12,424 nucleotides of DNA from Ruminococcaceae bacterium UBA1405 (GCA_002305685.1 DBQB01000029.1:1-12424), one strand, 5' to 3'; shown: positions 5,834 to 12,412, counted from the first letter of the stretch. The notes: generated from the letters alone by a model not told the origin. Translations and numbers: made by a program.

Positions 5834-7573
5834 ATGGATTGTGCAAGCCAAAATGGCACGACCGGCGAAACGTATGAGGAGCGGGATGCTATGACCCAAT
5901 CTTTCCTTATGTGGCTGGAACAATTTTGGCGTACGACAAGCCAGTTTGTCTATGATGTTTCGTATTTGACCGGTTCCTGGTTGTTCCGTGGGCTGGAAAA
6001 AGTAGGGCGCCGTCTGCTGGATGCAGGAAAAACCGCAGGGCATTGTGCCCAGGAGTGGTTTGGCCGCTGGCTGATGAAGGCGCGTTCTGCTTCCAGTGGA
6101 TTGGGAGTCCATACCGCGATCAGAAGGCTTCGGGAAGAGTACCGTGCCCTCTGGAGCGAAGAAGGTGTGCTCCTCCCAGGAAAAACGGCTTTGTTTGCGC
6201 TGAAATATCTCTGGCGTTTCATTCGGACGGCTCTCAATTACGCTTGTCCGGTGGCCGCTATCGGTGTTCTGGTATATACGGTACAGTATTTCACCTCGCT
6301 TCCGTTGGCGCTTCAGGTGGAATACGACGGACAGAATATCGGTTATATTATGGATGAATCGGTTTTTGATGAGGCGGAGAGCATGGTGCGCAGCCGTATC
6401 ATCTATGAGGAGTATGAGGAGCCGGTGGACGCCGTTCCCAAATTCACTCTGACAGTGGCCGATGAATCTCAGCTGTCCGATTCCTTTACCATCGCCGATC
6501 AGATGATCCAGTATTCCGGCAACGAGATTGTACAGGCGGATGGCCTGTACATCGACGATGAGTTTGTGGGCGCAACCACCGACGGAGAGTCGATGCTGCT
6601 GATGCTGGAATCTCTCAAGGAGCCATATCTGGAAGAATATCCCGATGCAAAGGTGGAGTTTACCTCCAAAATTCGGGTGCGGCAAGGACTGTATCCTGTT
6701 TCCTCTGTTGTGGAACTTGCGAATATCGAGGAGTATATTTCCTCCGAGGTAGAAGGGGAGAAGGTTTATATCGCTCAGGCCGGTGATGCCCCTATCACCA
6801 TTGCCCGCAGCAACGGCATCTCTCTTTCCAACCTGGTGGAACTGAACCCTGAGATTGAGTCCAAGCTGTTGGTTGGACAGGAAGTGCTCATCAGCAAATC
6901 CCAGCCGCTTCTGGGAATCAAAGCGACGGTGACCGAATCCTATACGGAAGAGGTTCCTTTCAAAATCGAAAAAACGGTGGATAATTCCCAATATTCCACC
7001 TACTCCAAAGTGGTTTCTACCGGTGTCAACGGTTTGCGGGAAGTGGAGGAGGAAGTCGTTTATGTCAACGGTTCCGTTGCGGAGCGCAATATCCTTTCCA
7101 CCGAAACCTTGGTGGAACCGGTGAATCAGGAAATTGTGGTTGGTTCTATGATGATGCCCAGCTATAGCACGCCTCTTTCCGGCGGCAGCGCTACCAGCGA
7201 CGGTTACATATGGCCGGTGGGCGGTACTGGCGGATATGTCAGCTGTTATCTGTATGGATATCCCGGACATACCGGAATGGATATTGCAGCAAATACCGGC
7301 ACCCCCATCTATGCAACCGCTGCGGGCACCGTTCGGGTTGCTACCCAGCGCTCCGGCTATGGCAAATACATCATCATCGATCACGGAAATGGCCTTCAGA
7401 CCTATTATCTGCATTGTAGTGCGCTGTATGTCACAGTGGGCCAGCAGGTTAACCAAGGTCAGACCATCGCCGCTGTAGGACAGACCGGTAATGCTACAGG
7501 TCCTCATCTGCATATTGAGTTCCGCGTCAATGGCGCGGTCAAAAATCCGGCCAATTATATTGGTACCAGATAA
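5834..7573 (+). CDS. Membrane-anchored M23 (LytM-type) endopeptidase with LysM and G5 domains
   Basis: Probable zinc endopeptidase cutting peptidoglycan cross-links outside the cell. The start ATG 5834 lies 9 bases after AAGGGAG (5818-5824); ATG 5825 in frame is too close to it. The 579-residue product has a long N-terminal region (1-134), rich in W and R and presumably cytoplasmic, one membrane helix at about 135-157 (no classical signal peptide), a region of unknown fold (158-310), a LysM-like module at 311-354 (VYIAQAGDAPITIARSNGIS...LLVGQEVLIS), a G5 domain at about 362-438, and an M23 domain at about 475-570. Zinc and catalytic residues are present: H479 and D483 (GHTGMD), H527 (YYLHCS), H558 and H560 (PHLHIEF), so it should be active rather than a degenerate LytM regulator. 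This architecture is common in Clostridia. It has its own promoter and terminator and sits just before murA. Confidence 0.9.
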   Translation: MDCASQNGTTGETYEERDAMTQSFLMWLEQFWRTTSQFVYDVSYLTGSWLFRGLEKVGRRLLDAGKTAGHCAQEWFGRWLMKARSASSGLGVHTAIRRLREEYRALWSEEGVLLPGKTALFALKYLWRFIRTALNYACPVAAIGVLVYTVQYFTSLPLALQVEYDGQNIGYIMDESVFDEAESMVRSRIIYEEYEEPVDAVPKFTLTVADESQLSDSFTIADQMIQYSGNEIVQADGLYIDDEFVGATTDGESMLLMLESLKEPYLEEYPDAKVEFTSKIRVRQGLYPVSSVVELANIEEYISSEVEGEKVYIAQAGDAPITIARSNGISLSNLVELNPEIESKLLVGQEVLISKSQPLLGIKATVTESYTEEVPFKIEKTVDNSQYSTYSKVVSTGVNGLREVEEEVVYVNGSVAERNILSTETLVEPVNQEIVVGSMMMPSYSTPLSGGSATSDGYIWPVGGTGGYVSCYLYGYPGHTGMDIAANTGTPIYATAAGTVRVATQRSGYGKYIIIDHGNGLQTYYLHCSALYVTVGQQVNQGQTIAAVGQTGNATGPHLHIEFRVNGAVKNPANYIGTR

Positions 7574-7585
7574 TTGGATGGAGAT

Positions 7586-7630
7586 AAAAGCGTCGTATCA
7601 GTGCTTTTGGCATGATATGACGCTTTTTTT
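7586..7630 (+). terminator. Terminator of the M23 peptidase gene
   Basis: AAAAGCGTCGTATCA (7586-7600) pairs with TGATATGACGCTTTT (7613-7627) over 15 pairs with one G-U, followed by a run of T (7624-7630). Confidence 0.93.
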
Positions 7631-7778
7631 GTGAAGAAAATTTTTGAAAGGTAAAACAAGCCTTGGTTTCTGTAAACATCTGGATGTTGAAAGAATGGAC
7701 GACGGTATCCTGCGATTTTTAGGCAAAAAATAATGCCTCGCGTTTTTTAAACTTTCGCTTTTATTTTAGAGGTATCGG

Positions 7779-7787
7779 TGTTATAAT
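7779..7787 (+). promoter_or_regulatory. murA promoter (extended -10)
   Basis: TGTTATAAT gives a TGn-extended consensus -10 box (TATAAT at 7782-7787). The -35 region 17 bases upstream (TTTTAT, 7759-7764) is poor, as expected for an extended -10 promoter. The leader to murA is about 28 bases. Confidence 0.65.
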
Positions 7788-7821
7788 AGTAAAGCTAGAA
7801 AACCTGTAAGGAGCGTGCCAC

Positions 7822-9117
7822 ATGGAGAAATTCATTGTGAACGGTGCCAGACCGCTGAAAGGCGAGGTTACCATCAGCGGGGCGAAAAATGCTGCCGTTG
7901 CGATTATTCCTGCCTCGATTTTGGCGCAAGGGACCTGCATCATTGAAAATATTCCCCGTATCAGCGACGTTACCGTTTTGATACGGATTTTGAAAGATAT
8001 GGGAGCATCGGTACAGATGCTTGACAATACAACAATGGAAATCGATACCAGCAACACCATGCTGCCAGTGGTTCCCTATGAGCTGGCCAGGCGGATGCGG
8101 GGATCTTACTATTTTTTGGGAGCGCTTTTGGGACGGTGTTCCAGGGCCAGTGTATCGATGCCGGGGGGCTGCGATTTTGGAGTGCGCCCCATTGATCAGC
8201 ATATCAAAGCCTTCGAGGCGATGAACGCCAAGGTAACAGTGGACCGCGGTATGGTCAACACCGTTGCCAATCAGCTTTTGGGCGGCCATATCTATTTTGA
8301 CATCGAGACGGTAGGCGGCACCATCAACGCTATGCTGGCGGCGGTTAAGGCCAAAGGAATTACCATCCTGGAAAATGCGGCCAAAGAGCCCCACGTGGTG
8401 GATTTGGCCAACTTTCTCAACTCTATGGGCGCCGATATCCGCGGCGCCGGTACCGATGTCATCAAAATCCACGGGGTGGAGCAGCTGCATGGCACCACCT
8501 ATTCCATCATTCCCGATCAGATTGAAGCGGGGACCTTCATGGTGGCAGCCGCTGCCAGCGGAGGGGATGTGCTGATCAAAAATGTAATCCCCAAGCATCT
8601 GGAATCCATCTCCGAAAAACTGGTGCGGATTGGTGCATCCATTGAGGAACACGACGATTCCATCCGGGTAATCGGACATCTGCCGATGAATAGCCTGAGC
8701 ATCAAAACACTGCCCTATCCGGGTTTCCCCACCGATATGCAGCCTCAGATGACAGCGCTGCTTACCATGGCCTCCGGCACCAGTATTGTGACCGAGAGCA
8801 TCTTTTCCAATCGCTTTCGCTATGTGGACGAGCTTCGCAGGATGGGAGCAGATATCCGTGTGGACGGCACCGTTGCGGTGGTACAGGGGGTTGAACAGTT
8901 GACAGGCGCCCCGGTAAAAGCAACCGATCTGCGGGCCGGCGCGGCGCTGTTGATTGCAGCTTGCTGTGCCAAGGGTACCACCGAGATCGAAGATATCTAT
9001 CACATTGAACGCGGTTATGAAAACATTGTGGAAAAGTTTATCGGATTGGGCGCAGATATCCGCAAGGTTTCTGTGGATGAACCGGATCGCACGCCGGTGA
9101 TGGCCCAAGCGCTGTAA
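7822..9117 (+). CDS. murA: UDP-N-acetylglucosamine 1-carboxyvinyltransferase (MurA)
   Basis: Cytoplasmic enzyme that transfers enolpyruvate from phosphoenolpyruvate to UDP-GlcNAc (EC 2.5.1.7), the first committed step of peptidoglycan synthesis. The 431-residue product has the two-domain EPT fold length (family about 417-435). Seen: K22-N23 in ISGAKNAA (18-25); catalytic C117 in MPGGCDFGVRPIDQHI (113-128), so the fosfomycin-sensitive cysteine is kept; D305 in FPTDMQPQMTAL; R371 in DLRAGAALLIA; R397 in YHIERGYE. ATG 7822 follows AAGGAG (7808-7813) at 8 bases. Many Firmicutes carry two MurA paralogues; from this window I cannot tell which one this is. It is transcribed from its own extended -10 promoter and may read into walJ through the hairpin at 9193-9237. 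Confidence 0.96.
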   Translation: MEKFIVNGARPLKGEVTISGAKNAAVAIIPASILAQGTCIIENIPRISDVTVLIRILKDMGASVQMLDNTTMEIDTSNTMLPVVPYELARRMRGSYYFLGALLGRCSRASVSMPGGCDFGVRPIDQHIKAFEAMNAKVTVDRGMVNTVANQLLGGHIYFDIETVGGTINAMLAAVKAKGITILENAAKEPHVVDLANFLNSMGADIRGAGTDVIKIHGVEQLHGTTYSIIPDQIEAGTFMVAAAASGGDVLIKNVIPKHLESISEKLVRIGASIEEHDDSIRVIGHLPMNSLSIKTLPYPGFPTDMQPQMTALLTMASGTSIVTESIFSNRFRYVDELRRMGADIRVDGTVAVVQGVEQLTGAPVKATDLRAGAALLIAACCAKGTTEIEDIYHIERGYENIVEKFIGLGADIRKVSVDEPDRTPVMAQAL

Positions 9118-9192
9118 ACAAACTGGTTTGTCAGGGTTGTTGTGCTTTTCGGGCGGCGTGGGTATTGTGATGAAAAATTGAACTTGAAAGAA

Positions 9193-9237
9193 AAATCGCT
9201 GCTGCCATGGCCGGTTTCTACATGGCGGCAGCGATTT
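9193..9237. terminator. Long hairpin between murA and walJ
   Basis: Bases 9193-9209 and 9221-9237 form a 17-pair stem with a single G-U and an 11-base loop. On the plus strand it lacks a true T run (ATTTATTGC), so termination after murA would be partial. On the minus strand it is followed by GATTTTTCTTTC, a better terminator tail. The stem ends about 10 bases before the walJ ribosome binding site, so it may instead modulate walJ-rlmH expression. Confidence 0.6.
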
Positions 9238-9263
9238 ATTGCAGTTGGAAAGGACATGGATAG

Positions 9264-10061
9264 ATGACGGTGTTTCAGCCTCTGTACAGCGGCAGCAGTG
9301 GAAACTGCAGCCTGGTTACCAATGATTTATGCGGCCATGGCGGCGCACTGCTCATCGATGCAGGCGTCAGCTGCCGGGCCATTTTGGAGGGGCTCAGCCA
9401 GGCTCAGGTGCAGCCGTGCCAGCTCAGCGGGATTTTGATTACCCATGAACACAGCGATCATATCAAAGGGCTTCGGGTGTTTGCCAAACGGTTTCGCACG
9501 CCGGTATATGCTTCCCCGGAAGTGCTGGCCTATCTGCAGCAGGAGAATTATCTGCCCGAAGATTACCCTGCCTTTGCGCTATCTGAGCCGGCGGAGATCA
9601 GCGGGATGTTGGTAAGTCCATTTGATACCCCGCATGACAGTGTACATAGTTTGGGTTTTCGTATCGATACAGCTCAGGGAAAATCCATCGGCATCGCCAC
9701 CGATCTGGGCACGGTAACCGAGTCGGTGCGCGCCGGACTGATGGGTTGTGATTTGGCCATGGTGGAGTCCAACTACGATGCTTCTATGTTGGAATGTTCC
9801 TCCTATCCCTACTATTTAAAACGGCGTATACGGGGAAATTACGGCCATCTGGACAATCTCGGATGTGCAGAGGAGCTGGCAGAATTGGCCAAGACAGGTA
9901 CCTGTCAGTTTGTGCTGTGCCATCTGAGCGAGGAAAATAATCTGCCGGAACTGGCTTTGCAGACGGTATACGGAAGGTTGGCTCAGGACGGTATCTCCGC
10001 CGGAGATTTTCGTCTGCAGGCGGCTTGCCGGCAGCTGCCCAGTCCGCAGATGGTTTTATAA
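9264..10061 (+). CDS. walJ: MBL-fold metallo-hydrolase of the WalJ/YycJ/VicX family
   Basis: Metallo-beta-lactamase-fold protein; family members sit in the walRK (yycFG) cell-wall regulon cluster of Firmicutes, and a Bacillus homologue has been reported as a 5' exonuclease linked to DNA repair. The product is 265 residues, the family length. Seen: GSSGNCSLV at 10-18, the metal motif THEHSDHIKG at 60-69 (H61, H63, D65, H66), D147 in GIATDLGTV, and H195 in GNYGHLDN, which is characteristic of this family. Start ATG 9264 follows AAAGGA (9249-9254) at 9 bases. Only a weak promoter candidate is visible (TTGTGC 9140-9145, TATTGT 9163-9168, 17-base spacing). rlmH follows 12 bases later, the same partner as near B. 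subtilis walJ, but walR, walK, walH, walI and htrA are not here. Confidence 0.9.
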   Translation: MTVFQPLYSGSSGNCSLVTNDLCGHGGALLIDAGVSCRAILEGLSQAQVQPCQLSGILITHEHSDHIKGLRVFAKRFRTPVYASPEVLAYLQQENYLPEDYPAFALSEPAEISGMLVSPFDTPHDSVHSLGFRIDTAQGKSIGIATDLGTVTESVRAGLMGCDLAMVESNYDASMLECSSYPYYLKRRIRGNYGHLDNLGCAEELAELAKTGTCQFVLCHLSEENNLPELALQTVYGRLAQDGISAGDFRLQAACRQLPSPQMVL

Positions 10062-10073
10062 GGGAGAAGCAGT

Positions 10074-10556
10074 ATGTTGAGTGTTACCATATTGGCGGTT
10101 GGAAAGCTGAAGGAAGGATACCTGCGGGATGCCTGTAGGGAATATGCCAAACGTTTGCAGGGATCCTGTAAATTCCATATTGAGGAGCTCAATGAGTATC
10201 GTCTTCCTGAAAACCCCTCCCCAGCACAGATTACTTTGGGGCTGGAAAAGGAGGGACAGGAAATTTTACAGCGCTGTCCGTCAGGAGCATATGTGGCGGC
10301 AATGTGTATTGAGGGGAAGATGCTGGATTCGGTAGCGTTTTCCAAAGTGATTTCCCAGGTGGCGGTGCAGGGCAAAAGTCAGGTGATATTTGTCATCGGA
10401 GGCTCCTTTGGGCTTTGGGAACGGGTCAAAGAACGGGCAGATCTTCGCCTTTCTATGTCTCCTATGACCTTTCCGCACCAGCTGGCGCGGGTGATGCTCT
10501 GCGAACAGATTTATAGAGCCTTTTCCATTGCCGCCGGCACTCGATATCATAAGTGA
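10074..10556 (+). CDS. rlmH: 23S rRNA (pseudouridine1915-N3)-methyltransferase RlmH
   Basis: SPOUT-class methyltransferase that uses S-adenosylmethionine to methylate N3 of pseudouridine 1915 in helix 69 of 23S rRNA (EC 2.1.1.177), acting on the 70S ribosome. The 160-residue product matches the usual 155-160. Seen: N-terminal VTILAVGKLKEGYLRDACREY (4-24), FVIGGSFGL (around 105-113) forming the SAM-binding knot, SMSPMTFPHQLARVMLCEQIYRAF (near 127-150) and the C-terminal RYHK that completes the active site. ATG 10074 follows GGGAG (10062-10066) at 7 bases; the gap to walJ is 12 bases, so the two are co-transcribed. It depends on the pseudouridine made by RluD, and an RluA/RluD-family gene lies 5 kb upstream. 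Its 3' end overlaps the convergent small ORF by 10 bases. Confidence 0.96.
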   Translation: MLSVTILAVGKLKEGYLRDACREYAKRLQGSCKFHIEELNEYRLPENPSPAQITLGLEKEGQEILQRCPSGAYVAAMCIEGKMLDSVAFSKVISQVAVQGKSQVIFVIGGSFGLWERVKERADLRLSMSPMTFPHQLARVMLCEQIYRAFSIAAGTRYHK

Positions 10557-10789
10557 TTCCTCTGTGCCGGATCGGATTCCTCCTGCTGATGCTGAGAGGC
10601 GTTTTGCCCCAGGGGGCTCTTCTTCTTTTGGTTTGTGGATTTCAGGGCAGTCCGGATTGGCCGTATGATGAGCGGATACAAAAGCAGTATCAGAATAAGA
10701 GCGATGGCCATTCCAAGGAAAAGAAAGGGGAGCGGTACGGTACCACTGGCTGCCGATTCCATGGCCGATTGTTTCCAGAATTCCAACAT
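10547..10789 (-). CDS. Small single-pass membrane protein of unknown function
   Basis: I do not recognise this 80-residue protein. It is called because its signals are strong: AAGGAGG lies 8 bases upstream of the ATG (10789) on the minus strand, and a promoter, TTGCTT (10835-10840) and TATAAT (10813-10818), lies before that with 16-base spacing. The protein has a short N-terminal segment with few charges (1-18), one long hydrophobic helix at about 19-42 (LPFLFLGMAIALILILLLYP) followed by basic residues (RPIRTALKS), and a polar tail rich in Q, K, S and E (50-80). The positive-inside rule predicts the tail in the cytoplasm. It converges on rlmH with a 10-base overlap, and I see no terminator at its 3' end. 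It could be a small accessory subunit of a membrane complex, but nothing here shows which. Confidence 0.65.
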   Translation of the reverse strand: MLEFWKQSAMESAASGTVPLPFLFLGMAIALILILLLYPLIIRPIRTALKSTNQKKKSPLGQNASQHQQEESDPAQRNHL

Positions 10790-10812
10790 GATCTTTTCCT
10801 CCTTCCGGTTTT

Positions 10813-10840
10813 ATTATAAAGACTTTACCGGCAAAAGCAA
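10813..10840 (-). promoter_or_regulatory. Promoter of the small membrane protein gene
   Basis: On the minus strand TTGCTT (10835-10840) and a consensus TATAAT (10813-10818) are separated by 16 bases. It is divergent from, and about 50 bases away from, the tRNA-Pro promoter. Confidence 0.6.
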
Positions 10841-10891
10841 AGGAATATCCAAAGATCTGACAGAAATTCAGCCATTTTTTTGCTCCGACCA

Positions 10892-10919
10892 TTGACAAAT
10901 CAAAGAAAAATGATATAAT
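10892..10919 (+). promoter_or_regulatory. tRNA-Pro promoter
   Basis: Consensus TTGACA (10892-10897) and consensus TATAAT (10914-10919) with 16-base spacing, ending 19 bases before the tRNA. It is the strongest promoter in the window by match to consensus. Confidence 0.9.
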
Positions 10920-10938
10920 TTATTTGCTGTACAGAAAA

Positions 10939-11015
10939 CGGGGTATAGCGCAGTTTGGTAGCGTGCTTGGTTCGGGACCAAGAGGCCGCGGGTTCGAGTC
11001 CCGCTACTCCGACCA
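10939..11015 (+). tRNA. tRNA-Pro (anticodon CGG)
   Basis: A complete 77-nt cloverleaf. The acceptor stem CGGGGTA (10939-10945) pairs with TACTCCG (11005-11011) with one G-U, followed by discriminator A and an encoded CCA (11013-11015). The anticodon stem CTTGG/CCAAG encloses loop TTCGGGA, giving anticodon CGG (10973-10975), which reads the proline codon CCG. The T arm GCGGGTTCGAGTCCCGC is intact. It is a single-gene unit with its own promoter and terminator. Confidence 0.97.
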
Positions 11016-11058
11016 TACGAGGTGTCACGAAAAAATTTTCATGACACCTCGTATTTTT
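11015..11058 (+). terminator. tRNA-Pro terminator
   Basis: ATACGAGGTGTCA (11015-11027) and TGACACCTCGTAT (11042-11054) form a perfect 13-bp stem, with an inner GAAAA/TTTTC pairing in the loop, followed by TTTTTA. The stem starts at the last base of the tRNA. Confidence 0.93.
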
Positions 11059-11215
11059 ATGCAAAAAATTGTTTGCATTGGAAAATTTATGTGAATTATA
11101 CCACGCAAATAGAAAGTAAACATTATCCTTTCTACAAAGCTATTAGCAAGGCGTACAAGCGGTTTTGTCCTCCTTTTCATATTTTTTATCTTTTCTAATT
11201 ACTTTGTCTTACAGT

Positions 11216-11315
11216 GCGGATAAACGTCCTTGGGAACGATTCTCCTAACCTCAGCGACAGAGCAGGTTTAGTGGCAGCGGAAAGCCATCAAAAGTTGGGA
11301 GCATCCTTTCTTTTT
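11216..11315 (+). ncRNA. Candidate structured RNA or leader upstream of tyrA
   Basis: I recognise no known family. CTCCTAAC (11242-11249) can pair with GTTGGGAG (11294-11301) over 8 pairs, enclosed by GGAT (11218-11221) with ATCC (11303-11306). Inside, GTGGC (11271-11275) pairs with GCCAT (11284-11288). The same CTCCTAA can alternatively pair with the upstream TTGGGA (11230-11235). A T-rich end (TTTCTTTTT) follows. It could be a separate small RNA ending there or part of a longer leader; chance pairing is not excluded. Confidence 0.3.
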
Positions 11316-11333
11316 GGCGCTTCAGCGCTTTTA

Positions 11334-11362
11334 TTGACAAAAGCGCCAGGATATGATATACC
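11334..11362 (+). promoter_or_regulatory. tyrA promoter
   Basis: Consensus TTGACA (11334-11339) is followed after 17 bases by TATACC (11357-11362), with TG one base upstream of it (11354-11355), making an extended -10. The -35 box sits in the loop of the inverted repeat GCGCTTTT...AAAAGCGC (11325-11346 region). Confidence 0.6.
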
Positions 11363-11403
11363 AATACTATGCAGCGTTTTGGATCGAAAAAGAAGGAGGA
11401 TTT

Positions 11404-12255
11404 ATGGATATGATTATCACCGTAATCGGGTTGGGTTTGATTGGCGGTTCGCTGTGTAAAGCGATTAAAAATCGCACGGAAAGTGTCTGCTACGGTGTCA
11501 ATCGCAGCCGCGGTGCACTGGACGCAGCTCTCGCAGATGGCGCCATCGACGGGGCATATTCGACGGAGCAGATTCCTGCGTCCGATCTCTATATCATCTG
11601 TCTTCATCCTCAGGCAACCATCGATTTTATCAGGCAGCATGCCTCGGATTTCCGGCCGGATAGTTTGGTTATAGATGTTTGTGGTGTAAAAAGCGCGGTG
11701 GTGCAGGCCGCAGTAGAAGCGTTGACACCGTATCATGTTCGTTTTTTGGGATGCCATCCCATGGCTGGACGGGAATTTTCCGGTTATTCCTACGCGACGG
11801 ACAACCTTTATCAGAACGCCAGTATGGTTCTCACGCCAGTGGATTCAACTGACCAACAGGATGTGGAACAGATAAAAGCTTTGGCTATGATGCTGGGATT
11901 TGGCCGGGTGGTGGTTACCAGTCCTCAGGAACATGACCGCATCATTGCTTTCACTTCCCAAATGGCTCATGTGGTGGCCAATGCCTATGTGAAAACGCCG
12001 ATGTTGGAGAAGCACGGTGGTTTTACCGGTGGTAGCTTTCAGGATATGACCCGTGTGGCCAGACTCAACGCCGATATGTGGACGGAATTGTTTTTCCTGA
12101 ATCGGGAACCCTTGTTGGAAGAGATCGAAAATATCATCCGGCATCTGGAAGAATACCGAGATGCACTTGCAGAAGGGGATACGCAAAAGATGCACGAACT
12201 ACTGCAGGATGGCAGCGAACGGAAGATCAGAAGTTTACAGCCGGAAGATCAATAA
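11404..12255 (+). CDS. tyrA: Prephenate dehydrogenase
   Basis: Cytoplasmic NAD(P)-dependent enzyme that oxidatively decarboxylates prephenate to 4-hydroxyphenylpyruvate (EC 1.3.1.12) in tyrosine synthesis; arogenate use cannot be excluded. From ATG 11404 the product is 283 residues, the length of the form without an ACT domain or chorismate mutase fusion. Seen: Rossmann motif GLGLIGGS at 9-16; HPMAGRE at 118-124; SQMAHVVANA at 185-194 with the catalytic-type histidine H189; GGFTGGSFQDMTRVA at 205-219; a C-terminal helical dimerisation region. AAGGAGG (11393-11399) is 4 bases from ATG 11404 and 10 bases from the in-frame ATG 11410, so the true start may be 11410; the upstream ATG 11353 has no such site. 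No other aromatic pathway gene is beside it, and a terminator follows. Confidence 0.93.
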   Translation: MDMIITVIGLGLIGGSLCKAIKNRTESVCYGVNRSRGALDAALADGAIDGAYSTEQIPASDLYIICLHPQATIDFIRQHASDFRPDSLVIDVCGVKSAVVQAAVEALTPYHVRFLGCHPMAGREFSGYSYATDNLYQNASMVLTPVDSTDQQDVEQIKALAMMLGFGRVVVTSPQEHDRIIAFTSQMAHVVANAYVKTPMLEKHGGFTGGSFQDMTRVARLNADMWTELFFLNREPLLEEIENIIRHLEEYRDALAEGDTQKMHELLQDGSERKIRSLQPEDQ

Positions 12256-12307
12256 TTTCTGTTGACTACGACGGTGGGTGTCACAGATAAATCATTTGGT
12301 TGGGTGT

Positions 12308-12365
12308 TATAAGAAAGTCTCTCGGCTTGCTGTGTTTTTATGGCAAGTTGAGAGACTTTCTTATA
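12308..12365 (+). terminator. tyrA terminator
   Basis: Bases 12308-12330 and 12343-12365 form a 23-pair stem (two G-U pairs) with a 12-base loop. The right arm ends CTTTCTTATAT rather than in a clean T run, and the left arm is A-rich, so it may act in both directions. Confidence 0.75.
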
Positions 12366-12376
12366 TCTACAAACAA

Positions 12377-12412
12377 AAGTCCGCCCACCCTGTTTCCAGA
12401 ATGGACGGACTT
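12377..12412 (-). terminator. Probable minus-strand terminator at the window edge
   Basis: AAGTCCG (12377-12383) pairs with CGGACTT (12406-12412), and CCA with TGG continues the stem after one mismatch. On the minus strand the stem is followed by TTTTGTTTG. This suggests a convergent minus-strand gene just outside the window. Confidence 0.5.

Larger units (their letters stand above)
11016..11403 (+). other. Gap between tRNA-Pro and tyrA
   Basis: In order: the tRNA terminator; an AT-rich stretch (11060-11210) with only a weak promoter candidate (TTGCAT 11073-11078, TATACC 11097-11102); a GC-richer block with several complementary segments (11216-11315); an inverted repeat at 11324-11345; the tyrA promoter; and the tyrA ribosome binding site AAGGAGG (11393-11399). 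I see no credible protein gene on either strand. Confidence 0.6.

Noticed and set aside
5813..7513. 566-codon minus-strand ORF opposite the M23 peptidase gene
   Set aside because: Long but purely antisense to a gene with clear catalytic motifs; no domain and no start signals.
7795..9108. 437-codon minus-strand ORF opposite murA
   Set aside because: Antisense shadow of murA, explained by codon bias that removes stop codons from the opposite strand.
10553..10895. Two plus-strand ORFs opposite the small membrane protein
   Set aside because: No ribosome binding sites or promoter; the minus-strand frame has both and encodes a coherent membrane helix.
11025..11180. 52-codon minus-strand ORF starting at 11180
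   Set aside because: No ribosome binding site before its ATG and it reads through the tRNA-Pro terminator.
11214..11459. 81-codon plus-strand ORF before and into tyrA
   Set aside because: GTG start without ribosome binding site, crosses the tyrA promoter and start, no recognisable domain.
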